Assembly (NCBI GenBank): GCA_009377635.1
Contig: WHTR01000021.1
Coordinates: 2,738-38,965, forward strand
Direction: 5' to 3'
DNA length: 36,228 nt
Origin: Chloroflexota bacterium
GTDB lineage: Bacteria > Chloroflexota > UBA6077 > SHYK01
In this document: positions 1 to 7,621 of the stretch, piece by piece
Position numbering within the stretch: position 1 is the first letter of the stretch
Layout of the letters: the number at the start of each line of letters is the position of its first letter
Translations under genes and position numbers: made by a program
Notes under the pieces: generated by a model
What the model was told of the DNA's origin: nothing
Database searches by the model: none
Seen by the model: only the letters and a program-made list of their open reading frames with translations

Positions 1-332
1 CCCATGAGCGTAGCCCAGGGCTGGTGGGTATGCACCACCGCCTGGACGTCGGGCCTGGCCCGATAGATCGCGGTGTGAATGAACCGCTCCGCTGGCGGCC
101 CGTCGCCACCTTCCAGCAGGTTGCCGTTCAGATCGATGATGACCATCTCCTCGGGCTTGACGCGGTCCTGCGCGCGGATGCCGAGCGAGTGTCGGGGCTT
201 GATGAGCACGTGATCGGTGCCGGCGATCCGGACGCTGGGGTGGCCCATGTAGTCCGTCAGCCCCAGCCGGTACAGAATCCGGCACGTCTCCGCCAGGAGT
301 TGCCGGAGATCGGCGCCCGTTGGGTTCGTCAC
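1..332 (-). CDS. class II aldolase/adducin family protein, N-terminal part (runs off left edge)
   Basis: Reading leftward from a GTG at 332 gives about 110 residues with no stop before the window edge. The segment has the class II aldolase layout: an early LGLTDYMGHPSVRI stretch, a substrate-loop-like VLIKPRHSLGI, then VVHTHQP, whose two histidines are expected zinc ligands. The family contains zinc-dependent aldolases and decarboxylating relatives acting on small hydroxy acids or sugar phosphates in the cytoplasm. An AGGA lies a few bases upstream of the GTG. It is oriented with, and 78 bases downstream of, the Rieske oxygenase gene at 411-1712, so the two may share a transcript. The specific substrate cannot be told from a fragment. 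Confidence 0.8.
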   Translation of the reverse strand, partial: MTNPTGADLRQLLAETCRILYRLGLTDYMGHPSVRIAGTDHVLIKPRHSLGIRAQDRVKPEEMVIIDLNGNLLEGGDGPPAERFIHTAIYRARPDVQAVVHTHQPWATLM

Positions 333-410
333 CGCTGTCCTGCCCACTTCTCTGAACAGTTTTTCTGCTCATCCACTCGCGGCGCCCCGGGCCATAGGGG
401 CGTGGAAAAC

Positions 411-1712
411 TCAGCGCGATGTGCCCGGGTCTGCGCTCAGGGCGTCCTTCGCTCCGACCGCCACGGGAATCTCCCTGGGGAGCACCACCGCGGCCGGCCG
501 GACGTGCTGGCTGCGGGGGTCCAGTCCGGGGACCTCTCCCCCCGCCAGAAAGGCGTTCGCCGCGGCCCGCAGCCGACGACGCAGGGCAAGGATCGGCAGA
601 TCGCTCGGCCCGAGACGTTCTCGGCTGCGGTCGACGATGGCCCCCATGCTTTCCTGAACCGCGCAGTCCTGGGCGGCGAATCCCGGGATGCCGGTGAACG
701 AGACAGTCCGCTGGGCCGCTCGGTCCACCAGGTAGTCGTTGTCCCGATTCGCCCGGGGCCGGTACGTCCCGGGGATCAGCTCACCGTAGATGCCCTCGCC
801 TACCACCGAGGGCGGCTTGTCGGGGTCCCAGGTGATGCTGAACGCCCAGCAGCGCTCGTCATCGATGGGCACCCAGGCGTGGCCACCCGCGCCCTCGTCG
901 ATCAACGGAGGAAACATCGTATACCAGGGCATGATGAACTGCGAGATCCGCCAGTAGGAGCGCCCCGCGTCCGCATGTCGCCTGGCCGCGATCATCAGTC
1001 CGCAGTCGGTCTCGACTACTTCGAATGTGGGCCGGACATCGCGTCGAGTGAGTTTCTGATCCTCCCGGTCTCGGCCGGGATCCAAGGTCCGGTGGAGGAA
1101 CGCGATGTGGCTCAGGTCTACCCCGCCCTCCAGAGCCTGGAGATAGTTGCACTCCTGGACGCGTTTGGCCACGTACCGATGCGCGTCTGGCACCAGCGTC
1201 CACTCCAGCGCCGGCAGCGCGGGCGGCGGGCGGGCCGGCCCCATATAGGTCCAGACGATGCCTCCCCACTCGCAGACGGGGTAGGCCTTGAGCTGGATCC
1301 CCTCCTTGAACGGGCGAGGCGCCCCTGCCGCGCGGGTGGCCTCGGCTTGCGCCGCTGGGCTGTCTTCATCCCCAGTGAGTGGTTCCGGCTCGTTCGGCAT
1401 GTCGACACAGCGGCCCGCCACATCGTACTTCCAGCCGTGGTATACGCAGCGCAAGCCGCCCTCCGCATTGCGCCCGAAAAACAGGGAGGCGCCGCGGTGC
1501 GCACAATGCTTATCGAGCAGGCCGATGCGGCCGTGCGAATCGCGAAAGGCCACCAGCTGCTCGCCGAGGAGCTGCAGCCGTATGGGGGGACCGTCCGGTT
1601 CCGGCAGCTCCTCCGGCAGGAGGGCTGGCACCCAGTACTGTCGCAGCAGCCCCCCCATCGGCGTGCCCGGCCCCGTCCGGGTGAGCAGCTCGTTCTCGTC
1701 CCGGGTCGTCAT
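411..1712 (-). CDS. Rieske non-heme iron oxygenase, alpha subunit
   Basis: A 433-residue protein with the N-terminal ELLTRTGPGTPMGGLLRQYW signature of phthalate 4,5-dioxygenase-like Rieske oxygenases. The [2Fe-2S] ligands are visible as C70-A-H72 and C89-V-Y-H92. The mononuclear iron site follows as DLSHIAFLH (H202, H207). Length is normal for the family. The protein should hydroxylate an aromatic or related ring carboxylate in the cytoplasm, taking electrons from a ferredoxin or reductase that is not encoded here. Start ATG at 1712 is preceded by GAGGAGAC. It stands just upstream of the class II aldolase at 1-332 on the same strand. Substrate unknown; phthalate-like acids are only a family-based guess. 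Confidence 0.9.
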   Translation of the reverse strand: MTTRDENELLTRTGPGTPMGGLLRQYWVPALLPEELPEPDGPPIRLQLLGEQLVAFRDSHGRIGLLDKHCAHRGASLFFGRNAEGGLRCVYHGWKYDVAGRCVDMPNEPEPLTGDEDSPAAQAEATRAAGAPRPFKEGIQLKAYPVCEWGGIVWTYMGPARPPPALPALEWTLVPDAHRYVAKRVQECNYLQALEGGVDLSHIAFLHRTLDPGRDREDQKLTRRDVRPTFEVVETDCGLMIAARRHADAGRSYWRISQFIMPWYTMFPPLIDEGAGGHAWVPIDDERCWAFSITWDPDKPPSVVGEGIYGELIPGTYRPRANRDNDYLVDRAAQRTVSFTGIPGFAAQDCAVQESMGAIVDRSRERLGPSDLPILALRRRLRAAANAFLAGGEVPGLDPRSQHVRPAAVVLPREIPVAVGAKDALSADPGTSR

Positions 1713-1847
1713 CAGACGTCTCCTCTGGTCGCGTTCCGTGTGGAGCAGACCCAGTCAAGTATAGCGACACGCAACGTGTGTCCGGGTGCGGGCGGCCACG
1801 TGTCCGAGCGGTCTCGGCTCAGCGACATCATGTCCCCGGTCTTGTGA

Positions 1848-1919
1848 GCGCTCAATCTCGAAGTGCTGCGGCGGGAAGCAGTGGCCATTCGAGGCTCGAG
1901 CGGTTGCGGCAAGACAACG
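1848..1919 (+). pseudogene. ABC transporter ATPase scrap containing a Walker A motif
   Basis: Twenty-four codons read ALNLEVLRREAVAIRG then SSGCGKTT, the classic beta-strand plus Walker A (P-loop) entry of an ABC ATPase. A stop (TGA, 1845-1847) lies directly upstream and homology stops right after the P-loop, where the sequence runs into the tail of the leftward gene ending at 1971. It is too short to be functional. It may be the only trace of a transporter ATPase lost from the region, whose two solute-binding protein genes lack partners. Confidence 0.55.
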
Positions 1920-1970
1920 CGCCCTCAGGCGCACCATCTCGCGCCGCGCGTCACACCCGACGCCGCCGTG

Positions 1971-3212
1971 CTACATTGCCGTTGCCGGATCCGGCACCCA
2001 ATCCTCCCGCAGCAGGTCGTCCGCGTCACCATGGCGCTCTGCCACGTTCCGGACCTCTGGGTCATCCAGGGCCACCAGGTGCCCTGCCTCGATGACCGGT
2101 CGCCCATCAGCGACCAGAGTGGGAAACATCATGTCGAAGTGACGAATGACCTTGTGATTCCCGCCGACGAGTGCGGCGCCCACGCTGGCGTGCAGGAACC
2201 CCGAGCGGCGATGGCCCAGGCACCATGAGTGCACCCGCGCGGAGCCGCGGGCGATCTCAAAGGAAGGCGACCGCCGGAACTTGGGATTCGTGCACAGGGC
2301 AAAGGTACTGATCCAGTCGGTACCGGGCCCGGGCAGACCGGGGAATGTCTGGCCCTTGTATGCCTCGAATGACTGGCGCAGTCGATCCGCGAACGCGCCG
2401 CTGCCCCGCACCTGGGTCACCTTGCGGCCTTCTACGGTGAGACGGGTCGGGTCGACGGGCCCGCCGAACGTGAGGCTTCGGATCGTGACCTCTCCCTCGA
2501 GACGCCGGTTGCTGGGGAATGGGACAAAGATGTGTCCGGGGGTATACGGGCGAGCGCCGGCCGGGCCCTCTTCCTCTCCCCGACCCGTGGGCGCAGCCCA
2601 GTCCTCAGCGGTCAGGTCAAAGGTCAGCTTGGTTCCGTCCTGGTCGCTGATCTCGATCCGACGGGCGCGGCCCAGCAGCTCCCACGTCTTGTCGTCGATC
2701 GCGTCCCAGACCTCGAGCGGATAGGTAAGCGAGGGACTGAGCAGCATGTCTGGGGGAAGCTCCCACTGGACAGCCCGGGCCTTGAAGTCGGGCGCTCGTG
2801 TTCCCCGCCAGAAGGGGAGGTTGGGGGTATGAGGGAACTTGAAGAAGGCCAAACACAGCAGCACGTCGGCCCGCTTGGCCCCCTCCCAAAGCCAGTCGGG
2901 GTACCAGTTTGTCGTGTTGGGCCCATCCACCAGCTCAAGGGGGTCATCCATGAGCGGGTAGCCTTCGAGATTGATGACGTCGACGTGGCCACCCGCGTCG
3001 CGGATGGCCTCCCCGAAGGCCTCCGTCAACAGCGGGTTGATCGTGCTGTCGGTGACCATGAGCACCCGCTCGCCCGGCTTGAGCGCGAGGCCCTCCTGAA
3101 AGGTCCGCTCGGGCGTGCGCGTTACCACCGTCCGAAGCGCCGGCAAGAGATCCTCCGCAGAGGCGGGCTCTCGCACCTGCGGCATGCGTGGGGACATTGG
3201 TGTCGTCGCCAC
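1971..3212 (-). CDS. M29 aminopeptidase T-fold protein (possibly NicX-like dioxygenase)
   Basis: A 413-residue protein starting at GTG 3212, chosen because GGAG sits seven bases upstream; the open frame extends 49 codons further without a better site. The early part has an LKPGERVLMVTDSTINPLL Rossmann-like strand. The C-terminal third carries TNPKFRRSP, HSWCLGHRRSGFLH, GGNHKVIRHFD and DGRPVIEAG, the pattern of the M29 family and its relatives. Known members are metal-dependent aminopeptidases, and the same fold includes 2,5-dihydroxypyridine 5,6-dioxygenase (NicX), an iron-dependent ring-cleaving enzyme. The HFD pair and nearby histidines could bind metal. In a ring-catabolism neighbourhood the dioxygenase-type role is as plausible as peptidase, but the sequence alone does not decide it. 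Confidence 0.75.
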   Translation of the reverse strand: MATTPMSPRMPQVREPASAEDLLPALRTVVTRTPERTFQEGLALKPGERVLMVTDSTINPLLTEAFGEAIRDAGGHVDVINLEGYPLMDDPLELVDGPNTTNWYPDWLWEGAKRADVLLCLAFFKFPHTPNLPFWRGTRAPDFKARAVQWELPPDMLLSPSLTYPLEVWDAIDDKTWELLGRARRIEISDQDGTKLTFDLTAEDWAAPTGRGEEEGPAGARPYTPGHIFVPFPSNRRLEGEVTIRSLTFGGPVDPTRLTVEGRKVTQVRGSGAFADRLRQSFEAYKGQTFPGLPGPGTDWISTFALCTNPKFRRSPSFEIARGSARVHSWCLGHRRSGFLHASVGAALVGGNHKVIRHFDMMFPTLVADGRPVIEAGHLVALDDPEVRNVAERHGDADDLLREDWVPDPATAM

Positions 3213-3423
3213 GGTCCATCTCCTCTCGTTGGTGCGTGCTGATTGCGTCGATTCTGCACTCCATCCACGAACAGGGCTCCGCCCCAGCCCGACAAGATGC
3301 ACCGCTGATGGTGGTTGAATGGAACTCCGGTCGTGCGGGACGTCGTCGGCACCGTACAACCGCGTCCATGTCAGACCGCCAGGCGGTCGGTCGGCTCAGC
3401 TCCACGGCGTCCGGAGCCCGGAA

Positions 3424-3522
3424 ATGAGTTTAGCACGCGGCGTCTCCGAGGTCATTCAAGAACATGCCGCCTTGGATATCGAAAGGATCGACCGCATAGA
3501 TCTCAACGTCTGCGTGCCCGGC
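3424..3522 (+). pseudogene. N-terminal scrap of a conserved hypothetical protein
   Basis: Thirty-three codons from an ATG include ALDIERIDRIDLNVCVP, which resembles the LEIEGIDRxYLNxYxP motif I associate with the N-terminus of an uncharacterised bacterial protein family. Coding-like sequence stops at the proline and continues as low-complexity translation. The family assignment is from memory of the motif and is weak. The fragment lies between the M29-like gene and a transposase scrap, in a stretch that otherwise shows nothing recognisable (3213-3423). Confidence 0.35.
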
Positions 3523-3583
3523 TCACCAACGCTCAGGGCCGCTACCCGACCGCCGCACTTGGGAGCGCCGCCCGCGCGCCATC

Positions 3584-3745
3584 CCGGCCAGCTTGCCGGC
3601 CCAGATTGGCTTTCTGGGCCGGCATCTGGTGGCGACCCTGCAGCCGTGGGGCACCTGCGGGCGCGCCGCCGCCATCGACAGCACTCCGCTCCGCGCCTTG
3701 GGCGGGGTCTGGCTTCGGAAGCACCGTCTTTCGTCTATCAATTGA
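3584..3745 (+). pseudogene. DDE transposase fragment (IS4/IS1182-like)
   Basis: In the frame ending at the TGA 3743-3745 the translation contains IGFLGRHLVATLQPWGTCGR followed by AAAIDSTPLRALGGVWLRKH. The I-D-S-T segment matches the first-aspartate block of IS4-type DDE transposases (usually AxIDST.LRA.GGVWHKK). Only about 48 codons remain of a protein usually above 300 residues, and no terminal repeats are visible. It is a dead relic 190 bases upstream of tRNA-Pro. Confidence 0.65.
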
Positions 3746-3868
3746 CGCTGCTCCATCGCTTCGAGACCGGCGGCGACCTCCTCGTGGGGCTCAAAGCCAT
3801 CCTCCGCGCAGCGTAAGATTTATGACCGTGCTTCAGTTAGGTCGTCGGTTGTCCGGCGCGATCCCGGC

Positions 3869-3897
3869 GGGACATGGCTGCAGGAAGCGGCTATAAT
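3869..3897 (+). promoter_or_regulatory. sigma70-type promoter of tRNA-Pro
   Basis: A perfect TATAAT (3892-3897) lies 17 bases downstream of GGGACA (3869-3874, four of six consensus bases). It sits 35 bases before the mature tRNA 5' end, at the right distance for a short leader. Confidence 0.6.
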
Positions 3898-3932
3898 GCG
3901 CGGGAGAGGCGTGGAAAACGCCACAAGAGAAA

Positions 3933-4006
3933 CGGGCCGTAGCGCAGCCTGGTAGCGCACCTGAATGGGGTTCAGGTGGTCGCCGGTTCAAATCCGGCCG
4001 GCCCGA
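3933..4006 (+). tRNA. tRNA-Pro (anticodon GGG)
   Basis: The 74-base sequence folds as a full cloverleaf. The acceptor arm CGGGCCG pairs perfectly with CGGCCCG, the D arm is GCGC/GCGC, the anticodon stem CCTGA/TCAGG holds loop ATGGGGT (anticodon GGG), and the T arm GCCGG/CCGGC holds TTCAAAT. The discriminator base is A at 4006. The next bases are CCG, so the CCA end is not fully encoded. A 5' C with this acceptor is typical of bacterial proline tRNAs. A promoter precedes it and a terminator follows. Confidence 0.95.
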
Positions 4007-4011
4007 CCGGT

Positions 4012-4043
4012 AAAGCCCTCCTTCTGAACGGAAGGGGGGCTTT
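4012..4043 (+). terminator. intrinsic terminator after tRNA-Pro
   Basis: A 13-bp stem, AAAGCCCTCCTTC (4012-4024) with GAAGGGGGGCTTT (4031-4043), contains one G-T wobble and a 6-base loop. The symmetric A-run and T-run at the stem base give a short U tract. It starts five bases after the tRNA. Confidence 0.75.
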
Positions 4044-4756
4044 GTTATCGCAGTTATTGACCTGTCTAGGGTCGCAGGGGAGTTACCGGGGGAGTCACCT
4101 TCATCAAAAGTTTTCGCGACTCGTCCGTCACACCAGAAGGGTCCGACAACGGGCAGTCTCGTCTAGAGTGTCTGCCTTCCAAGCAGCAGGCTGTCGCGGG
4201 GCCGATCCTAACCCTACGAGTACACCAGAATCCTGGTCCCGGCCAATGCCGGCCGTATCCAACCTATGAGCGGACCCAAAAGATGGGGCAGGTCAGCCCG
4301 ATACCCGGTGACCGAGAGTTCTGCCCAGTGATAAATGAAGCTCATTACAGTGGCCGTCGCGTTATCGTGGGTGGGACGGCTGTACGCATGCATTTTGGAT
4401 ACCGTGACAGACGACGACGGACAAATTTCGGCGGGCACGTTTTCACGGACGTGGTGGTGACGCCCAGCATGAGCCGCCCTGCTGGACCTAACAAGGTAGC
4501 GCGGGAATGAGCAATTCCCTGGCAGGGCTTCTCCGTGTAAGCAAAGTCGTATCCCGGCAAGCGTCGGGTGTCACCGGCAAACGCCCTCCAAACGGCACCC
4601 ACCGGGCTCCGATCAGGCCACTTCGGAAGTGTCCTTTGGTGCGGGGTCGGAAGGCCGGGATATCCTCGACTGGCCGGAGTCGCGTTTTGGTTGATCGCAA
4701 GCGATAAGACATCATTCGACGCCACCGGTTTCCGGGTTTGGAGAATTCAGATCGCC
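4044..4756. other. gene-poor, AT-richer stretch downstream of tRNA-Pro
   Basis: I recognise no gene in these 713 bases on either strand. The longest open frames have no ribosome binding site or familiar motif. Base composition is visibly less GC-rich than the flanks, as is the following MetF-like gene. No copy of the tRNA 3' end, no integrase and no inverted repeats were seen. Confidence 0.5.
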
Positions 4757-5677
4757 ATGGATCTCACCGGCAAACTCCTCAGTCGCGAACAGCGACTGCT
4801 CTTTTACGGCACGACCCCGCCTCGTTTGGATTCTCCAAGCGAAATCGTGGAGCGGGCCGCAGAGCGGCTTGCCGAACGTCTGCTAGGACGCGACGTTGAC
4901 GCCATCGTCGTGTACGACATCCAGGATGAGTCCGGACGAACTCAAGTCGAGCGACCATTTCCTTTCACCGAGACGGTTGACCCGCGCGAATTCGCCTCCC
5001 TATTGAGGCATCTAACCGGCAGACCGACCATCACTTACAAGAGCTTGGGGAATCTGGATGAAATCGCATGGCGCGCCTGGATGGACGAGTCAGCCAACGA
5101 CCCTGGGTTTCGAGCGCTTTCGATTGTCGGGCGCCCCACCTCAGGAGTCACCTACGAGTTGTCGCTCGCGAAGGCGATTCGGTTGGCGGTCGCACATCCG
5201 AGCCAGATAGTCGTGGGGGGTGTAGCGATTGCAGAGCGACATACGGAAAAGCGGAGTGAAGCGGCGCGTCTACTCTCAAAGACTGTCGACGGCTGCAGCT
5301 ATTTCATTTCGCAAACGGTTTACACTGCTGAATCGACTCGGCAGATGCTGTCGGATTACGTGCGAGACTGCGATAAAGCGGGTATTGAGCCACGGAGAAT
5401 CGTCCTAACGTTCGCTACATGTGGGCGCGAGCGCACGATGCATTTCCTCCGATGGTTAGGTGTCAACGTTCCGACGGAAGTCGCACGATCCATTCTTACG
5501 TCTGAGGCTCCAGCGGCAAAGTCAATCCAAGTCTGCCGGGACAATCTCTGTCGGATTCTTGACCATTCCTACGATCTGCCGCTGGGAATTAATGTCGAGA
5601 GCATTTCGCTGTACAAGGACGAGATCGAGGCTTCGATAGAACTCGCAGATGTCCTCTCAGAAGTCCTTCATGCGTGA
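4757..5677 (+). CDS. methylenetetrahydrofolate reductase-like TIM-barrel protein (MetF family)
   Basis: A 306-residue protein starting at ATG 4757 with LLSREQRLLFYGTTPPRLD. It continues with a beta-strand IVVYDIQDESGR and ERPFPF, a central VVGGVAIAERHTEKRSE, then GCSYFISQTVY and LPLGINVESISL. This is the pattern of a MetF-related family common in actinobacteria. Canonical members reduce 5,10-methylene-THF with FAD, but this branch is short and divergent and the substrate is unproven. The open frame extends 63 codons upstream, but that part has no sense to it. The gene is AT-richer than its neighbours, stands alone between tRNA-Pro and insertion-sequence remnants, and was probably acquired by transfer. 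Confidence 0.8.
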   Translation: MDLTGKLLSREQRLLFYGTTPPRLDSPSEIVERAAERLAERLLGRDVDAIVVYDIQDESGRTQVERPFPFTETVDPREFASLLRHLTGRPTITYKSLGNLDEIAWRAWMDESANDPGFRALSIVGRPTSGVTYELSLAKAIRLAVAHPSQIVVGGVAIAERHTEKRSEAARLLSKTVDGCSYFISQTVYTAESTRQMLSDYVRDCDKAGIEPRRIVLTFATCGRERTMHFLRWLGVNVPTEVARSILTSEAPAAKSIQVCRDNLCRILDHSYDLPLGINVESISLYKDEIEASIELADVLSEVLHA

Positions 5678-5778
5678 GCTATGAATCGTTCAACTGTGCC
5701 TCACCTAGACGATTCCACTAGGAGCTTGCAGGCCCTGAAACCTGTAAGGCCGCAATTCCTCAACGGAATCCTGGCACC

Positions 5779-6060
5779 TTGACTGAACAGCCGAAGCTTC
5801 GGCGACTAATTGACGCAGTCCGGACTCAGGCGGGGCTCTCTCCGGATTGGGGCCAATACGTTCTCAGCCCCGACCTGACCCAGGACATCATCCTGGCTAC
5901 CAACGCGGAGCTAATCTCAGAAGTTGTGGAAATTGACCGGCGCCCTTCCGTAAAGGAAAGGCGTACCCTTCCAGCGGCGAGACACAACCCCCGAGTGGGG
6001 GAAATGAACTGGAGGGATACGCCTTGGCACGAGGATATCAGAGAACGGCAGACGAGGTAG
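5779..6060 (+). pseudogene. truncated unidentified ORF running into an insertion sequence
   Basis: From TTG 5779 about 48 codons look like real protein (QPKLRRLIDAVRTQAGL, then DWGQYVLSPDLTQDIILATN) with the same AT-richer base use as the MetF-like gene upstream. Near 5925 the frame enters what appears to be the left end of the IS256-type element and ends as junk at 6060. No family recognised. It is probably the start of a gene cut by the insertion. Confidence 0.4.
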
Positions 6061-6560
6061 AGACGATCGACACCACGTTGGAGAGCGTGGTTCGGGAGGG
6101 AGCCCGCCGCATGCTGGCGGTGGCCTTGGAGGAAGAAGTGGCAGCCTTCCTGGAGCGGGACCGCTACGAGCGAGGCAAGCCGTTCCGGGGCTACCGCAAC
6201 GGCCAGCTGCCGAGTCGCGAGCTGACCGTGGGGGTAAGCGCGGTGGAGGTGCGGGTGCCCAGGGTGGGCCAGGTCCCCGAGGACGTGGCGCCCGAGGGCT
6301 TCCATTCTCAAGTCGTGCGCCGCTATGAGCGGGCGTCGGCGAGCACGCAGGCGTTGTTCGCGCGCTTGTACCTGGAGGGCCTGGCGACTGGCGATTTCGA
6401 GCCGGTGTTCCGGGAACTCGTGGGCGAGACCACGGCCCTTTCACCTACGGCCATCGTCCGCCTGAAAGAGCGTTGGGCGGACGAGTACGCGACCTGGAAT
6501 CGGCCCAAGTCACGGCGGCGGCCCGTACCCGAGGGCCAGCTGGCGCTCTTCGCAGCGTAA
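6024..6560 (+). pseudogene. IS256 (mutator) family transposase, N-terminal fragment
   Basis: TTG start at 6024 behind GGAGGGATACGCC. The 178-residue product shows the IS256 N-terminal half: EEEVAAFLERDRYER, RGYRNGQLPSRELTV, VEVRVPRVGQVPED, then TALSPTAIVRLKERW. Intact members are about 400 residues and carry the DDE residues in the missing C-terminal half, so this copy cannot transpose. The frame finishes with a foreign tail ending PVPEGQLALFAA. Upstream, 5926-6023 probably holds the left end, including a CCCCC-GAGT-GGGGG hairpin (5988-6001) that could block read-through. No matching right inverted repeat was found. Confidence 0.85.
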
Positions 6561-6585
6561 ACGCATAGGCCAAGTTCGTCCGGGG

Positions 6586-7017
6586 GTATGCGAAGTCTTC
6601 ATCAGCAAGGCGCTGGGCAAGGCCGATCTCAAGTACGACCCGGCCCTATGCAGCCCGGAAATGATTATGCAGGCGGTTAGGAGCTGGCGACCGGAGCCCG
6701 AGCCTGAGAAGCTCTCGGCGCTCGTAGGCTCCCCGTCCTGGATTGTCCACGCTCCCGGCGAGCGCGGGTCCGCAGTGCAGGTGCTGGCCAAGCCCGTGAA
6801 AGCCGCCTGGGCCGAGCGGTGGAATGCCCGGCTCGGCACCGAAGTGGTTATCCTGGCCTTCCTCGCCATGGTGCTGCTGGACGTGCTCAGCGCGCGGACC
6901 TTGGTTAGCGCTTGCGGCGCCGCCGACCTGGCGGGCTCCCGTCCTGCTGCCACCACCGAAATCGCCTCAACCCGGACGGATAGCTGCGGACTCCTGTTCG
7001 TGGCCTACGGGGGCTAG
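6586..7017 (+). pseudogene. unrecognised open frame after the IS256 remnant
   Basis: The frame through ATG 6661 is open from about 6571 to the TAG at 7015-7017. It reads coherently at first (EVFISKALGKADLKYDP, then MIMQAVRSWRPEPEPEKLSA) and has a hydrophobic run EVVILAFLAMVLLDVL further on. There is no credible start with a ribosome binding site and I recognise no family. It may be a 3' fragment of a gene interrupted by the insertion, or chance. The stretch 7018-7130 shows nothing. Confidence 0.25.
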
Positions 7018-7130
7018 CGGTATCCGCCGTTGATCGGCCCCGCCCCAACTACCAGCAACTTGACCGCCCGGTCGGATCACCGAGCGCGCTGAGCCCGCCC
7101 GGCCTCGCTCGGCGTCTCGCTAGGCCTCCC

Positions 7131-7139
7131 TGCTATCAT
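7131..7139 (+). promoter_or_regulatory. extended -10 promoter element for the DinB-like gene
   Basis: TGC directly before TATCAT (7134-7139) forms an extended -10 box 30 bases upstream of the TTG start at 7169. No good -35 is seen. Confidence 0.35.
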
Positions 7140-7168
7140 CATGCCAATTTCCTGGGGGAGGAGCTGCG

Positions 7169-7621
7169 TTGGCGGAAAACAAGGAGGCGCTGCTGGAGCA
7201 TTACCGCCGCACCCGGGCGGAGCTGGCGGCGGTGATCGAAGGCATCCCGGATGACCTCATGGTCGAACGCTCGCTGACCGGCTGGTCGGTCCAGGACCAC
7301 CTGGCCCACCTCGCCTTGTGGGACGACATGCGGGCGAGCGAGGTGACGCGCATTTCGGCCGGGTTCGAGTCCGCCTGGCGGATGAGCGGCGAGCAGGACG
7401 AGGCGTACAATGCCATGAGCCATGATCTCCGGCAAGACCTCTCGCTCGCCCAGGTGCGGTGGGAGTTCGCCAGCTCTCGGCAGCGATTGCTCGACGCCAT
7501 CGCCGCGGCTTCTCCGCGCGGCCTGGACGCTTCTCTGTACGGAGAAGCCGGGCTGGTAAGCGGGCACGAGGAGGAGCACACCGGCTGGGTCAAGCGCTGG
7601 CGTGGGGAGAAAGGGATCTAG
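7169..7621 (+). CDS. DinB-like four-helix-bundle protein
   Basis: A 150-residue protein starting at TTG 7169, fixed by GGGGGAGGAG five bases upstream. WSVQDHLAHLALWDD in the first third and GHEEEHTGWVKRW near the end supply the histidines that bind a metal in the DinB/YfiT superfamily. Members serve as thiol-dependent transferases (bacillithiol or mycothiol S-transferases, maleylpyruvate isomerase-type) or have no known role. It lies alone between the IS256 remnant and a convergent hypothetical gene, followed by a strong hairpin. Exact reaction not predictable. Confidence 0.8.
   Translation: MAENKEALLEHYRRTRAELAAVIEGIPDDLMVERSLTGWSVQDHLAHLALWDDMRASEVTRISAGFESAWRMSGEQDEAYNAMSHDLRQDLSLAQVRWEFASSRQRLLDAIAAASPRGLDASLYGEAGLVSGHEEEHTGWVKRWRGEKGI

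Noticed and set aside
24-1847. Very long open frame on the + strand opposite the Rieske gene
   Set aside because: It mirrors the high-GC Rieske and aldolase genes on the other strand; its translation is Arg/Pro/Gly-rich with no domain, while the minus frame has all Rieske motifs.
3933-6000. Search for a repeat of the tRNA-Pro 3' end as an attachment site
   Set aside because: No second copy of the T-arm/acceptor sequence was seen in the window, and no integrase gene.
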